Positions 1 to 8,459 of a stretch of DNA of 32,103 bases are shown one piece after another; the stretch's first letter is position 1, and each line of letters begins with the position of its first letter. Made by a program: the position numbers and the translations under genes. Under the pieces are notes generated by a model that did no database searches, had not been told where the DNA came from, and saw only the letters and a program-made list of their open reading frames with translations. The stretch spans positions 1 through 32,103 of the forward strand of contig MTOP01000098.1 of NCBI GenBank assembly GCA_002010725.1. Reading direction: 5' to 3'. Source of the DNA: Candidatus Aminicenantes bacterium JdFR-80 (lineage in GTDB: Bacteria > Acidobacteriota > Aminicenantia > Aminicenantales > Aminicenantaceae).

Positions 1-473
<473 letters not shown>

Positions 474-681
474 TATTTAGGCTCCTTAGTATCACTGATT
501 AGAAATTCTTTGAGTTCATTCAAAATCTTATAATTTGTTTTTCTTTCTCAATTAATTTATTGTTTTCTAATCCTCAAAAAAATAACACAAGCAAAATATG
601 AAGTCAAATAAACTTAACTCCCTATCCAAAATAGATATAGACATATTTACCAGTTAGAGAGGAAAAAGTTAATAAAGAGAG
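474..681. other. AT-rich intergenic region between the HEPN/MNT pair and the transposase
   Basis: No gene with convincing coding character is seen here. A short minus-strand frame ends in LKEFLISDTKEPK with its stop overlapping the transferase ATG (TAATG). It could be a leader peptide or a remnant of a deleted gene, but it has no recognisable domain. A weak minus-strand promoter lies at 579-607. Confidence 0.4.
579..607 (-). promoter_or_regulatory. Candidate sigma-70 promoter for the HEPN/MNT pair
   Basis: On the minus strand TTGACT (607-602) is followed after 17 nt by TATTTT (584-579). The -35 is close to consensus and the -10 matches 4 of 6. It would give a leader of about 100 nt before the transferase ATG. 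No other candidate is better placed. Confidence 0.3.
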
Positions 682-712
682 TTGAGGCTGCCCATCACAT
701 CCTGGGTATAAT
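682..712 (+). promoter_or_regulatory. Candidate promoter of the transposase
   Basis: TTGAGG (682-687) and a perfect TATAAT (707-712) are separated by 19 nt, slightly longer than optimal. The start point would lie near 719, just ahead of the leader hairpin at 731-759. Confidence 0.4.
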
Positions 713-730
713 AAAGAGTTTGAGAGTTCC

Positions 731-768
731 CTGGTGGAGGGAGCCGCATCCTCTACCAGGATGGAGGA
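731..768 (+). promoter_or_regulatory. Mutually exclusive hairpins in the transposase leader
   Basis: CTGGTGGAGG (731-740) pairs with CCTCTACCAG (750-759): a 10-bp stem with one G-U pair and a 9-nt loop. The downstream TCCTC (749-753) can instead pair with GAGGA (764-768), which covers the ribosome site GGAGG (763-767) of the ATG at 776. The two pairings share 750-753 and cannot coexist, so the leader could switch translation on or off. This stretch is much richer in G and C than its surroundings. The pairings are read directly; the switch is inference. Confidence 0.45.
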
Positions 769-775
769 CAGCCCC

Positions 776-1900
776 ATGAGTGAAAAACCATTAATAACAT
801 ATCATGAATTGAGAAAAATTTCACCTTCTAAGGCAAGGGAATTAGTGAGAAAAGTATTAGAGAGAGCGAATTACAATGTTTCTCTTACATCGAGGATTCT
901 TGGTATTTCGAGGAGAACAGTGAGAAGGGCAAGGGATGGACCTTTAGAGGATAAATCAAAAAGACCTCATCACTGTCCAAAGAGAACTCCTCGATTTTTT
1001 GAGGAACTTATTGTCGAAGAGGCTCGAAGAACAGGTTTTAGAGCTAGGAATCTTTCTTCATATATGGAAAGGAAATATGGTTTGAGATTTAAAGAGAGCA
1101 CAATAAAAGTGATATTGAGGAGGAATGGTGTAAGTAAGAGAAGGAGAAAGAGCGGAAAAGGAACATATAGAGCTCTTTATGATTATGAAGCACTTCTTCC
1201 TTTTCAAGAATTTCAACTTGATACAAAACATCTCCTTGATAAATATTCCTTACCCAAGGAGGTTTATGAACATATAAAGAGACGTTGTCTTCCTCTCTAT
1301 GAGTGGAATATGATAGACATCGCTACAAGAGCACGATTCACAGCCTATTCTTATGAGCTCTCCTCAGTGTTTGGCATGATGTTTATAGTAATGGTAGTGT
1401 TATGGTTAAGGGCTCATAATGTAAGAAATCCAATAAGAATAAGAGTGGATAATGGAGCAGAGTTTACAAGTGGAAGCAAGAGAAAGTTAAGGGAGTATAA
1501 TGAGTTATTGAAGCCATTAGGAGTGGAACTTGAGGCAATACCACCTGGGGCAAAACATTTAATGGCTGTAGTGGAAGCCTCTCATAGAGCAGACGATGAA
1601 TGGTTTTTAATCATACATGCTGAAAGATGTGAAAATAGAGAAGAATTCCTCCTCAGAGCTCAAAGATGGCAGGATACATGGAATTTCTTTAGAGCTCATC
1701 ATGGAAAAGGAATGAAAGGTCTAACACCTTTTATGAAACTTAAAGAGAAAAGCTCAATGATCCATCATCATGTGTTATTATATCCTGTGGTGTTGATGGA
1801 AGATGTAATGAGAAAAGTCGGTATTATTACAGAGGTTCTTAGAGTCAATCAAGGTGGTAAATATGTCTTTACCAAGTGCCATATTTTTTTCGAAATTTAA
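776..1900 (+). CDS. DDE transposase / integrase-core protein (IS481-like)
   Basis: A 374-residue protein with an N-terminal helix-turn-helix (about residues 16-55, containing LGISRRTVRRARDG) and the DKSKRPHHCP linker typical of IS481/rve transposases. An RNase H-like integrase core follows. Likely catalytic acids are D149 (FQLDTKHL), D225 (RVDNGAEF) and E267 (AVVEASHR). The second and third are 41 residues apart rather than the usual 35. An open frame extends upstream to a GTG at 734, but the ATG at 776 has GGAGG 8 nt before it and is preferred. I found no terminal inverted repeats or target duplication, so this may be a lone or end-decayed element. The gene stops 8 nt before a strong promoter for the electron-transfer operon. 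Confidence 0.8.
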   Translation: MSEKPLITYHELRKISPSKARELVRKVLERANYNVSLTSRILGISRRTVRRARDGPLEDKSKRPHHCPKRTPRFFEELIVEEARRTGFRARNLSSYMERKYGLRFKESTIKVILRRNGVSKRRRKSGKGTYRALYDYEALLPFQEFQLDTKHLLDKYSLPKEVYEHIKRRCLPLYEWNMIDIATRARFTAYSYELSSVFGMMFIVMVVLWLRAHNVRNPIRIRVDNGAEFTSGSKRKLREYNELLKPLGVELEAIPPGAKHLMAVVEASHRADDEWFLIIHAERCENREEFLLRAQRWQDTWNFFRAHHGKGMKGLTPFMKLKEKSSMIHHHVLLYPVVLMEDVMRKVGIITEVLRVNQGGKYVFTKCHIFFEI

Positions 1901-1908
1901 TTCTTTTT

Positions 1909-1937
1909 TTGACAATTCCTATGAATTTAGTTATAAT
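1909..1937 (+). promoter_or_regulatory. Perfect sigma-70 promoter of the octahaem/FeS/NrfD operon
   Basis: TTGACA (1909-1914) and TATAAT (1932-1937) are both exact consensus, with the optimal 17-nt spacer. The expected start point near 1944 leaves about 9 nt before the ATG at 1953, and no ribosome site is seen there. The promoter lies immediately behind the transposase stop. Confidence 0.85.
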
Positions 1938-1952
1938 GTCACACCTTTAACT

Positions 1953-2711
1953 ATGAGAAAGGTAAAGCTGTTATGGAATAGAATTCCTGATCAATTGAAA
2001 CGATTGTTAATACCTGTAATTTTAGTAATCGGCCTTTTCATAGCTATGAGACATCTATTTGTTCCTTCTGATTTTGGTAAATATGGGCATTATAGAGCAT
2101 CCGCTGTTGAAGAAGTAGCATCAAAAGAAATTAAATACAGTGGACATAGAGTCTGTGAAGAGTGCCATGATGATATAGTGGAAATAAAGAAAAATTCTTA
2201 CCATAGAAATGTTGCCTGTGAGGTATGTCATGGCCCGGCTGCTGCTCATACTCAAGATCCTGAAGGTAATCAACTGTTAGCTCCAACAGGAAGAGGTTAT
2301 TGCCCTTTATGTCATGAATATTTACCATCCAGACCTACTGGTTTTCCTCAGATAGTTTCAGAATCTCATAACCCAATGAGAGCCTGTATCTCCTGTCATG
2401 ATCCTCATGATCCGAAACCTCCTACAGTGCCAAAAGAATGTGAAGCTTGTCATGCTGATATTGCTCGAGCAAAGGCATTATCCCATCATGTTTATCTTTC
2501 TTGCACACAGTGTCATGAAACTCCACCCGAACATAAAGTAAGGCCAAGAGAGTTTCGGCCTAAGAAACCCAATAATAGGGAATTCTGCGGAACATGTCAT
2601 TCGAAAGATGCTCCAAGTCCAAAAGAAATACCTCGAGTAGATATGGCGACCCATGGCGAGAGATATATGTGCTGGCAATGTCATTATCCTCACTTACCAG
2701 AGGTTCATTAA
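1953..2711 (+). CDS. Membrane-anchored octahaem c-type cytochrome (CbcS/NrfH-like role)
   Basis: A 252-residue protein with an uncleaved-looking membrane segment at about 17-36, then a periplasmic domain with eight CXXCH motifs, the first at 68-72. The set is CEECH, CEVCH, CPLCH, CISCH, CEACH, CTQCH, CGTCH and CWQCH. It would accept electrons from the membrane partner and pass them into the periplasm. An open frame continues upstream to 1854, but that part overlaps the transposase and the promoter, so the ATG at 1953 is chosen. Its stop abuts the next ATG (TAAATG). The order cytochrome, ferredoxin, NrfD is that of Geobacter CbcSTU (Cbc4) and of Nrf-type quinol dehydrogenases. Haem count is certain; the exact complex is inferred. 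Confidence 0.85.
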   Translation: MRKVKLLWNRIPDQLKRLLIPVILVIGLFIAMRHLFVPSDFGKYGHYRASAVEEVASKEIKYSGHRVCEECHDDIVEIKKNSYHRNVACEVCHGPAAAHTQDPEGNQLLAPTGRGYCPLCHEYLPSRPTGFPQIVSESHNPMRACISCHDPHDPKPPTVPKECEACHADIARAKALSHHVYLSCTQCHETPPEHKVRPREFRPKKPNNREFCGTCHSKDAPSPKEIPRVDMATHGERYMCWQCHYPHLPEVH

Positions 2712-3479
2712 ATGGATAAAATAGATTTTAAAATTAAAAGAAGGGAATTTTTTGGGAAATTCTTTTTCGTGGCTGTATCTGTTTTATTTCCAGGTGCACT
2801 TAAAGGGAAAAAGGATGAAAAGGGTCATTTTGTAAGAAATACTCTAAGAGAAGTTTCATGGGGAATGGGAATAGAAATTGATAAATGTATAGGTTGTGGG
2901 AGGTGTGCAGATGCTTGTAAAAAAGAAAATGATGTCCCACCTTATCCCTTCTTTTTCAGAACTTGGGTGGAGCGTTACATTATCTTAGAAGGTGGAGAAG
3001 TAATTGTGGATAGTCCTAATGGAGGAGTGAATGGATTCAAGCCGCGTGCAGAGGAAAGAAAAATTATAAAAAGTTTCTTTGTCCCAAAATTGTGCAATCA
3101 CTGTGACAAACCTCCATGTGTTCAGGTTTGCCCAGTTGGTGCAACATTTAAAACAAATGATGGAGTAATTCTGGTGGATTCCAAATACTGTATCGGCTGT
3201 CGTTATTGTATTCAGGCATGTCCTTATGGAGCTCGATTTCTTCATCCAGAAACTCGTACAGCAGAAAAATGTACATTTTGCTATCATCGAATAGTGAAAG
3301 GGCTGGTGCCTGTCTGTGTTGAAGTATGCCCCACTCAAGCAAGGATTTTTGGTGATACAAAAGGAAGAGCCAGCCCCCTTGTAAGATTTATGCGTATGAA
3401 TAAAATAAGGGTTCTTAAACCTTATCTCAATACAGAACCAAAAGTTTTCTATGCAGACCTTGATATGGAGGTGAAATAA
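2712..3479 (+). CDS. Tat-exported 4x[4Fe-4S] ferredoxin subunit (NrfC/CbcT/DmsB-like)
   Basis: A 255-residue protein. An N-terminal twin-arginine motif (KRREFFGKF, R10-R11) precedes a hydrophobic stretch, indicating Tat export to the periplasmic face. Sixteen cysteines form four cluster motifs: CIGCGRCADAC, CNHC with CVQVCP, CIGCRYCIQACP, and CTFC with CVEVCP. This is the pattern of the NrfC/PsrB/DmsB electron-transfer subunits. It would relay electrons between the NrfD-type quinol site and the octahaem cytochrome encoded just upstream. Spacing to both neighbours is 0-2 nt, so the three genes form one operon. No catalytic molybdopterin subunit is present in the window. Confidence 0.9.
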   Translation: MDKIDFKIKRREFFGKFFFVAVSVLFPGALKGKKDEKGHFVRNTLREVSWGMGIEIDKCIGCGRCADACKKENDVPPYPFFFRTWVERYIILEGGEVIVDSPNGGVNGFKPRAEERKIIKSFFVPKLCNHCDKPPCVQVCPVGATFKTNDGVILVDSKYCIGCRYCIQACPYGARFLHPETRTAEKCTFCYHRIVKGLVPVCVEVCPTQARIFGDTKGRASPLVRFMRMNKIRVLKPYLNTEPKVFYADLDMEVK

Positions 3480-3481
3480 CT

Positions 3482-4684
3482 TTGGATAAGCTTATTGAGC
3501 ATTTATGGCCCATTCTTAAACAAATTACCGGTTATATATATCCTAATGAAATTGAATTACACTGGGGAATTTTAATAGTTATATATCCATATATAACGGG
3601 TCTTGTTGCAGGAGCATTTATCCTTGCATCTCTTGTAAAAGTATTTAATGTTAAAGAAGTTCAGCCCACTTATCGTCTTTCTCTCCTTACAGCTCTTGCC
3701 TTTTTAATAGTAGCTCCTATGCCTCTATTGGCTCATTTAGGACGCCCTGAAAGATCATTAGAGATATTTCTTACTCCAAATCGGAGTTCTGCAATGGCTA
3801 TGTTTGGATTTGTATATGCGTGGTATTTAATGGCTGTATTACTCCTCGAAATATGGTTTGAGTACAGAAGGGATTTAATTATCTGGGCCAAAGAAGGAAA
3901 AGGATTAAAGAAATGGATTCAAAGATTTATTGCTCTGTTTTCCACAGATACTTCAGAAAAATCAGTGGAATTTGATAAAAAAGCAGTGAAGGCTATAACT
4001 GTGATTGGAATTCCATCTGCGTTCTTACTTCATGGTTATGTTGGATTCATATTTGGTTCTGTAAAGGCTAATCCGTGGTGGTCAAGCGTGCTTATGCCAA
4101 TTGTTTTTCTTTTTTCAGCTATTGTTTCAGGTATTGCTTTGGTATTGTTAATCTACATGGTTGTTACACTCGTTCGCGGAGAGGAACTGGATATAGTTTG
4201 TTTGGACAAACTCGCAAGTTTTCTATTCTATGTAATGATTGTTGACTTTTCTCTTGAAGCACTGGATTTTCTTCATCGTTTGTATGAATCAGAGGAGTCT
4301 ATTAAAATATTAGCACAATTAATTTCTGGTAAATTATTCACAAGCCTTGTGGTTATTCAACTCCTTATTGGAATGATATTGCCTTTAATAGCACTTGCCT
4401 CAGTAAAATTATTTAAATTACCAGTAGAGCTGAGAAAACATATATACTTTGTTTCAACATTACTTATCCAAGTAGGTATATTTGCTACAAGATGGAATGT
4501 AGTCATAGGAGGACAATTATTTTCCAAGAGTTTTAGAGGGTTGACAGCTTATAAGATGACTCTTGGAGGAGCAGAAGGTCTCCTTGTATCATTAGGATTT
4601 TTAATTTTACCTCTTCTAATTCTGTATGTACTTGTTAAAATATTACCTCCTTGGCAAGTAAAAGTAAAAATTTCCTCCAATTGA
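3482..4684 (+). CDS. NrfD/PsrC-family quinol-oxidising membrane subunit
   Basis: A 400-residue polytopic membrane protein of the NrfD family. The diagnostic loop HLGRPERS lies at about 85-92 and the C-terminal RWNVVIGGQ motif around 338-346, as in HybB, DsrP and PsrC relatives. It is the quinol-binding subunit of the three-gene complex. The start is TTG at 3482, decided by a strong GGAGGTGA site at 3467-3474 with 7-nt spacing. The first residues (MDKLIEHLWPILKQITGYIYP) are typical of the family. It ends the operon; a 44-nt AT-rich gap without a clear terminator separates it from the convergent resC. Confidence 0.9.
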   Translation: MDKLIEHLWPILKQITGYIYPNEIELHWGILIVIYPYITGLVAGAFILASLVKVFNVKEVQPTYRLSLLTALAFLIVAPMPLLAHLGRPERSLEIFLTPNRSSAMAMFGFVYAWYLMAVLLLEIWFEYRRDLIIWAKEGKGLKKWIQRFIALFSTDTSEKSVEFDKKAVKAITVIGIPSAFLLHGYVGFIFGSVKANPWWSSVLMPIVFLFSAIVSGIALVLLIYMVVTLVRGEELDIVCLDKLASFLFYVMIVDFSLEALDFLHRLYESEESIKILAQLISGKLFTSLVVIQLLIGMILPLIALASVKLFKLPVELRKHIYFVSTLLIQVGIFATRWNVVIGGQLFSKSFRGLTAYKMTLGGAEGLLVSLGFLILPLLILYVLVKILPPWQVKVKISSN

Positions 4685-4728
4685 TCTAATTAATTAAAAA
4701 TTAAGTCAAGAAATATGTTTTAGAGACT

Positions 4729-5547
4729 TTATGTATAACTGTGAAGTCCTGAAATAAGATAATTTACTCCAAAATAGGTAAATAATGCAGATAGAAATCC
4801 AAGTATAGCTATATAGGCTGAACGTCTTCCTTTCCAGCCCATAACAATTCTTGTATGAAGGTAAAGAGCATAAATAAACCAAGTAATAAGAGTCCAGGTT
4901 TCTTTTGGATCCCATGACCAGTAGGAACCCCACGCTTGATAAGCCCAGATCATTCCAAAGATTAGGGCTCCAAGTGTAAAAATTGAAAATCCAATCGCTA
5001 TACATCTATAACTTATATTGTCCAATTCTTCAGGTGTTGCGCTGAGTCTACTTTTCTTTCCTGAACGAAATTTTCTTTCCTGAATTAGATATAGAATACT
5101 TGTGACAAAAGCTATTGCCAGAAAAGCTTCACCTATTAATGTGACTGAAACATGAAGGGTAAGCCAATGACTCTGAAGAGCAGGAACCAATGGGCTAATT
5201 TCTTTTGGAATTAATGGAGAAGATATAACTGCCATCAACCCGAGAATTATGAGTAAAACAAATCCACCAGCAGTTTTCAATTTGTAAATTAATTCAATTA
5301 TTAAATAAGCAACAACAGTAATCCATGTTAAAAAAGAGAGTGATTCAAACATATTAGAAAAAGGGAGATGTCCTGCAGAGATAGATCTAATGATAAGGCT
5401 GATGGTATGGAACAAAAGCCCGATAAATAAGACAACTGTTGCAAGTCTTCCAACCAGGGATTTTCTTTTAAATGAGTAGAGAAAATAAAGAATAGTGGAA
5501 ATTCCATAGATGATAAAGGTGATTAGAATCAAATCTTTTTCACTCAT
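4729..5547 (-). CDS. resC: Cytochrome c maturation protein CcsA/ResC (System II)
   Basis: A 272-residue membrane protein of the CcsA/CcmC haem-handling family. It has the N-terminal motif GHLPFSNMFESL (about 59-70) and an intact WWD domain, WAYQAWGSYWSWDPKETW (201-218). Conserved histidines lie near 47, 132 and 231. With ResB it exports haem and ligates it to CXXCH apocytochromes on the outer face of the cytoplasmic membrane. The start is ATG at 5547 with AAGGAG upstream, 3 nt after the resB stop. Its presence fits the very heavy cytochrome c load of the locus. Confidence 0.92.
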   Translation of the reverse strand: MSEKDLILITFIIYGISTILYFLYSFKRKSLVGRLATVVLFIGLLFHTISLIIRSISAGHLPFSNMFESLSFLTWITVVAYLIIELIYKLKTAGGFVLLIILGLMAVISSPLIPKEISPLVPALQSHWLTLHVSVTLIGEAFLAIAFVTSILYLIQERKFRSGKKSRLSATPEELDNISYRCIAIGFSIFTLGALIFGMIWAYQAWGSYWSWDPKETWTLITWFIYALYLHTRIVMGWKGRRSAYIAILGFLSALFTYFGVNYLISGLHSYT

Positions 5548-5550
5548 TAT

Positions 5551-6909
5551 TTATTCTCCTTGTTTTAATTTATCAACTATTCTTTTAAACTCTTTTTCAA
5601 ATTGGTTTCTTCCTTTTTTTGAAGTTCCCCCAATCCAGACCAAAGTGAAATCCCTGCTCTTTTTAAGGGAGACCCATATTCTACGATGGAAAATATAGAA
5701 ACTTGAAAGTAAACCCAACATGACCAGTGTACAGCCTATCCATACAAAAATCACTCCAGGATCCTTTGTTATCTGAATTCCAGTATATTCAGGAGCTTCA
5801 AAATCAATAAGTTCAAATTTATAGTCCATTTGAGAGGAGAAGTGTGTATCAGGAAATTTTGCGAAAATCCAAATGTGAAATTTTATCTTATTATTTTCTC
5901 TACCTTCGAGTAAAACAGCAGGATTATTTGGTTGATTGGACCTCGAAAATATCTGGCCTCCCTCTCCAATTACAAAATCTGGAACAAAGGCTTCCGCATA
6001 TATATCCAAACCCTTATTTGGTATAGAAAATTTTTCTCCCACCCTTACTTTTACACGGGTGACAAGATTCTGACTGTCTCTTTCCTTCACATTGATAGTT
6101 AGCAGGGCTCTACGCCAGTCCCATCCATAACTTGATTGATAAAATCTTACCCCTTTATAAGTTAATGGATGGTTGACTTCGATTGTCTTTGTAATCTTTT
6201 CTTCTCCATTCTCAATTATTGTCAACGTACTTTTCCAGTCTTTCACATGTCCAGTTGGATAATATTCTGTTGTAAAATCGTCAACTCTTAAATAAAAATT
6301 TTCATGAGGAACTTTAATTGTTCCACCCTCAAGAATTGTAACATGTTCTTTATATCCTTTTATTCCACCTATAATTCCGCCTATTAATATCAGTAAAATG
6401 CTTAGGTGAACAATATCAGCTCCAAATCTTCCAAGAATTCCTTTTTGTGCGTAAAAATAAATATTCTCTCCCTTTTCTACACTTTTTAGTTTATAATTAT
6501 GTTTTTTTAAGACATCTATTATTTTTGATATTTTTTCTTTAAAATCACCTTTCAGTTTAAATTCGTATTTTAATGGGAAGTTCTTTTTTTCTTCTTCATT
6601 TAAAATTATTCTTGAACTGGAAAGAATTTTAAAGCTTGGAATTAATCTATTAATTGTGCAGACAACTATATTTAAACTGAAAAATGTAATAAGAAATATG
6701 AAAAGAAAGGAATGGTATAAATTGTTTAAATTTAGAAAAATAATAATCTTTGAAAAAGCTCCGTATTTATGGATGTATTCAGTCTCTGGTAATTGCTGGG
6801 GAATTAGTGTGCCAATGATTGAGACTATTACAATCACTATTATTAAAATAATTGCCAGATTAATTGAACTAAAAAATTTCCAAAAGCTTCTAAAAAAATT
6901 TTTTTTCAT
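5551..6909 (-). CDS. resB: Cytochrome c maturation protein ResB/Ccs1 (System II)
   Basis: A 452-residue protein with the ResB layout. The N-terminal membrane segment (about 13-34) is followed by the family phrase IGTLIPQQ. Further membrane segments lie near 60-80 and 165-190, then a large periplasmic domain containing VNHPLTYKGVRFYQSSYG, and a final membrane segment near residue 395. That phrase is highly characteristic of ResB. The protein partners ResC in apocytochrome delivery and haem ligation. The start at 6909 has a GAGGT site. It is transcribed divergently from the histidine kinase, and the two promoters share their -35 region. Confidence 0.92.
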   Translation of the reverse strand: MKKNFFRSFWKFFSSINLAIILIIVIVIVSIIGTLIPQQLPETEYIHKYGAFSKIIIFLNLNNLYHSFLFIFLITFFSLNIVVCTINRLIPSFKILSSSRIILNEEEKKNFPLKYEFKLKGDFKEKISKIIDVLKKHNYKLKSVEKGENIYFYAQKGILGRFGADIVHLSILLILIGGIIGGIKGYKEHVTILEGGTIKVPHENFYLRVDDFTTEYYPTGHVKDWKSTLTIIENGEEKITKTIEVNHPLTYKGVRFYQSSYGWDWRRALLTINVKERDSQNLVTRVKVRVGEKFSIPNKGLDIYAEAFVPDFVIGEGGQIFSRSNQPNNPAVLLEGRENNKIKFHIWIFAKFPDTHFSSQMDYKFELIDFEAPEYTGIQITKDPGVIFVWIGCTLVMLGLLSSFYIFHRRIWVSLKKSRDFTLVWIGGTSKKGRNQFEKEFKRIVDKLKQGE

Positions 6910-6935
6910 TTTTCAACCTCAAAATACACTCTTCT

Positions 6936-6965
6936 ATTTTATTATTTTGTTCTTGACTATGTCAA
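6936..6965 (-). promoter_or_regulatory. Sigma-70 promoter of resB-resC
   Basis: On the minus strand TTGACA (6965-6960) and TAAAAT (6941-6936) are separated by 18 nt. It overlaps the -35 of the opposite promoter within the palindrome TTGACTATGTCAA (6953-6965). Confidence 0.55.
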
Positions 6966-6981
6966 TCAAAAATGTTTTAAT
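6953..6981 (+). promoter_or_regulatory. Sigma-70 promoter of the histidine kinase operon
   Basis: TTGACT (6953-6958) and TTTAAT (6976-6981) have a 17-nt spacer. The start point would fall near 6988, about 8 nt before the ATG at 6996. No sigma-54 signature is present here, so the regulatory pair seems not to need its own activator for expression. Confidence 0.5.
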
Positions 6982-6995
6982 TGATAGGAAATAAG

Positions 6996-8459
6996 ATGAT
7001 TTCCACCAAAAACTGGAATTTAAAAACAAAAATAATTTTTTTCATTTTCATTATAGGGGGCGTATGTGCACTTTCATTATTTTATATTTATATAAGGACT
7101 CAGCAAAATATCATACAGAATATGACCGAGGAGAAAATTAAACTCTTGGATTCTGTAATAGAATATTCCCTTTCACTTGCTATGGAAGAAGGGAAAAGTG
7201 AAGAAGTGCAGAATATTATTCAGAGGATTGCAAACTATCCTGATATAAGTGGAATAAGAATAATATCCACAAATGGAATAATCCTTCGATCCTCATTAGA
7301 AGAGGAAATAGGGAAAAGGATAATTAATCCAGAGCATTTAGATTTCAATGATAGAGACATGAAATTTTATATAAATAAATCAAACTCCATAATTCAAAGT
7401 TATAAGCCTATTTTAAATAAACCAAAATGCTATAAATGCCATTCTTCAAAAGAAAAATATAATGGATTTCTAAACGTTGATATAAATTATAGGTCAACAC
7501 TTTCCCTACTTCAGAAAAATCAGCAAATTGGTATTATGATAGCTATTTTCTCTCTTGCTATCTTGACAGTTATTATAATTCATCTATCAGATAAGTTGAT
7601 AAATGAACCTATTTCAGAATTAGAGAGTAAAATGAGAAAACTTCAGGATGGAAATTTGAATGTTAGAGTTAATATCAACAGAAATGATGAATTAGGACAA
7701 TTAGCCAAAAGTTTTAATTTAATGGTTACAAAACTCGATGAGGCCCAGAGGAAAATCGAAGAGATGCATGCACGAGAGATTCAGAGAGCCCAACATCTTG
7801 CAACAATTGGTGAAATGGCAGCAGGACTCGCTCATGAGATAAAAAACCCAATAGCAGGGATAAAAGGAGCTTTAGAAGTAATAAGAGATGAAATGCCAGA
7901 GAAGAACTCCCATAGAGAGATAATCAATGAGATTATTTATCAAACCAGCAGGATTGAAGAAATAATTCAAAATTTATTGAATTATGCAAGGCCAAAAGAA
8001 CCTGAAATAATTTATGCGGATATAAATGAGTGCATTCATAATTCAATAAATTTAGTTAAAACCCAATTTGGAGGAAAGGAAATAAAGATATCCTTCTCTC
8101 CATCTAAGGAGATAAAAAAGGCATATTTTGATCCTGTTCAGATACAGGAGGTTCTGGTTAATATTCTTTTAAATAGCATTCAGGCTATTCCCTCAAAGGG
8201 AATAATTGAAATAAAAATAGAAAGAGATTCAGAAAGAAATTTCTTTAAAATAATAATTTCAGATAATGGAATAGGTATAAAAAAGGAAAATCTTGATAAA
8301 ATTTTTAAGCCCTTTTTCACAACTAAACATAAAGGAACAGGTCTTGGTCTGTCAATTTGTAAAAGAATAATAGAAAAGCATAATGGAATGATTGAAGTGG
8401 AGAGCAAGGAGGGAGAGGGAGCAACCTTTATAATTTATTTGCCTTTAAATAAAAAATGA
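6996..8459 (+). CDS. Membrane histidine kinase with c-haem periplasmic sensor
   Basis: A 487-residue sensor kinase. A membrane segment (about 12-33) is followed by a periplasmic PAS/Cache-like domain that ends with a CYKCH haem c motif (145-149). Then come a second membrane segment (178-197), a HAMP domain (about 198-252), a HisKA box with H280 (GLAHEIKNPIAG) and a complete ATPase (N box NILLNSIQAIP; G boxes DNGIGI and GTGLGL). Periplasmic PAS-like domains holding a single haem c are known in Geobacter sensors such as GSU0935, and this layout suggests redox or ligand sensing. The open frame reaches a TTG at 6981, but ATG 6996 fits the promoter better. It overlaps the regulator gene by 4 nt (ATGA), so they are a cognate pair. 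Confidence 0.92.
   Translation: MISTKNWNLKTKIIFFIFIIGGVCALSLFYIYIRTQQNIIQNMTEEKIKLLDSVIEYSLSLAMEEGKSEEVQNIIQRIANYPDISGIRIISTNGIILRSSLEEEIGKRIINPEHLDFNDRDMKFYINKSNSIIQSYKPILNKPKCYKCHSSKEKYNGFLNVDINYRSTLSLLQKNQQIGIMIAIFSLAILTVIIIHLSDKLINEPISELESKMRKLQDGNLNVRVNINRNDELGQLAKSFNLMVTKLDEAQRKIEEMHAREIQRAQHLATIGEMAAGLAHEIKNPIAGIKGALEVIRDEMPEKNSHREIINEIIYQTSRIEEIIQNLLNYARPKEPEIIYADINECIHNSINLVKTQFGGKEIKISFSPSKEIKKAYFDPVQIQEVLVNILLNSIQAIPSKGIIEIKIERDSERNFFKIIISDNGIGIKKENLDKIFKPFFTTKHKGTGLGLSICKRIIEKHNGMIEVESKEGEGATFIIYLPLNKK

Noticed and set aside
474-550. Short minus-strand frame ending LKEFLISDTKEPK before the nucleotidyltransferase
   Set aside because: Begins just after a stop, has no good start or recognisable domain; could be a leader peptide but cannot be supported.
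1371-1390. TTGGCATGATG resembling a -24 element inside the transposase
   Set aside because: No GC at the -12 position with 10-nt spacing and no enhancer palindrome nearby.
1854-1952. Upstream extension of the octahaem cytochrome frame
   Set aside because: It overlaps the transposase end and spans the -35 and -10 of the promoter; the extension has no signal-like sequence and would not be transcribed from the consensus promoter.
600-1960. Terminal inverted repeats or target duplication around the transposase
   Set aside because: I compared the flanks by eye and found no convincing inverted pair; element boundaries are left undefined.
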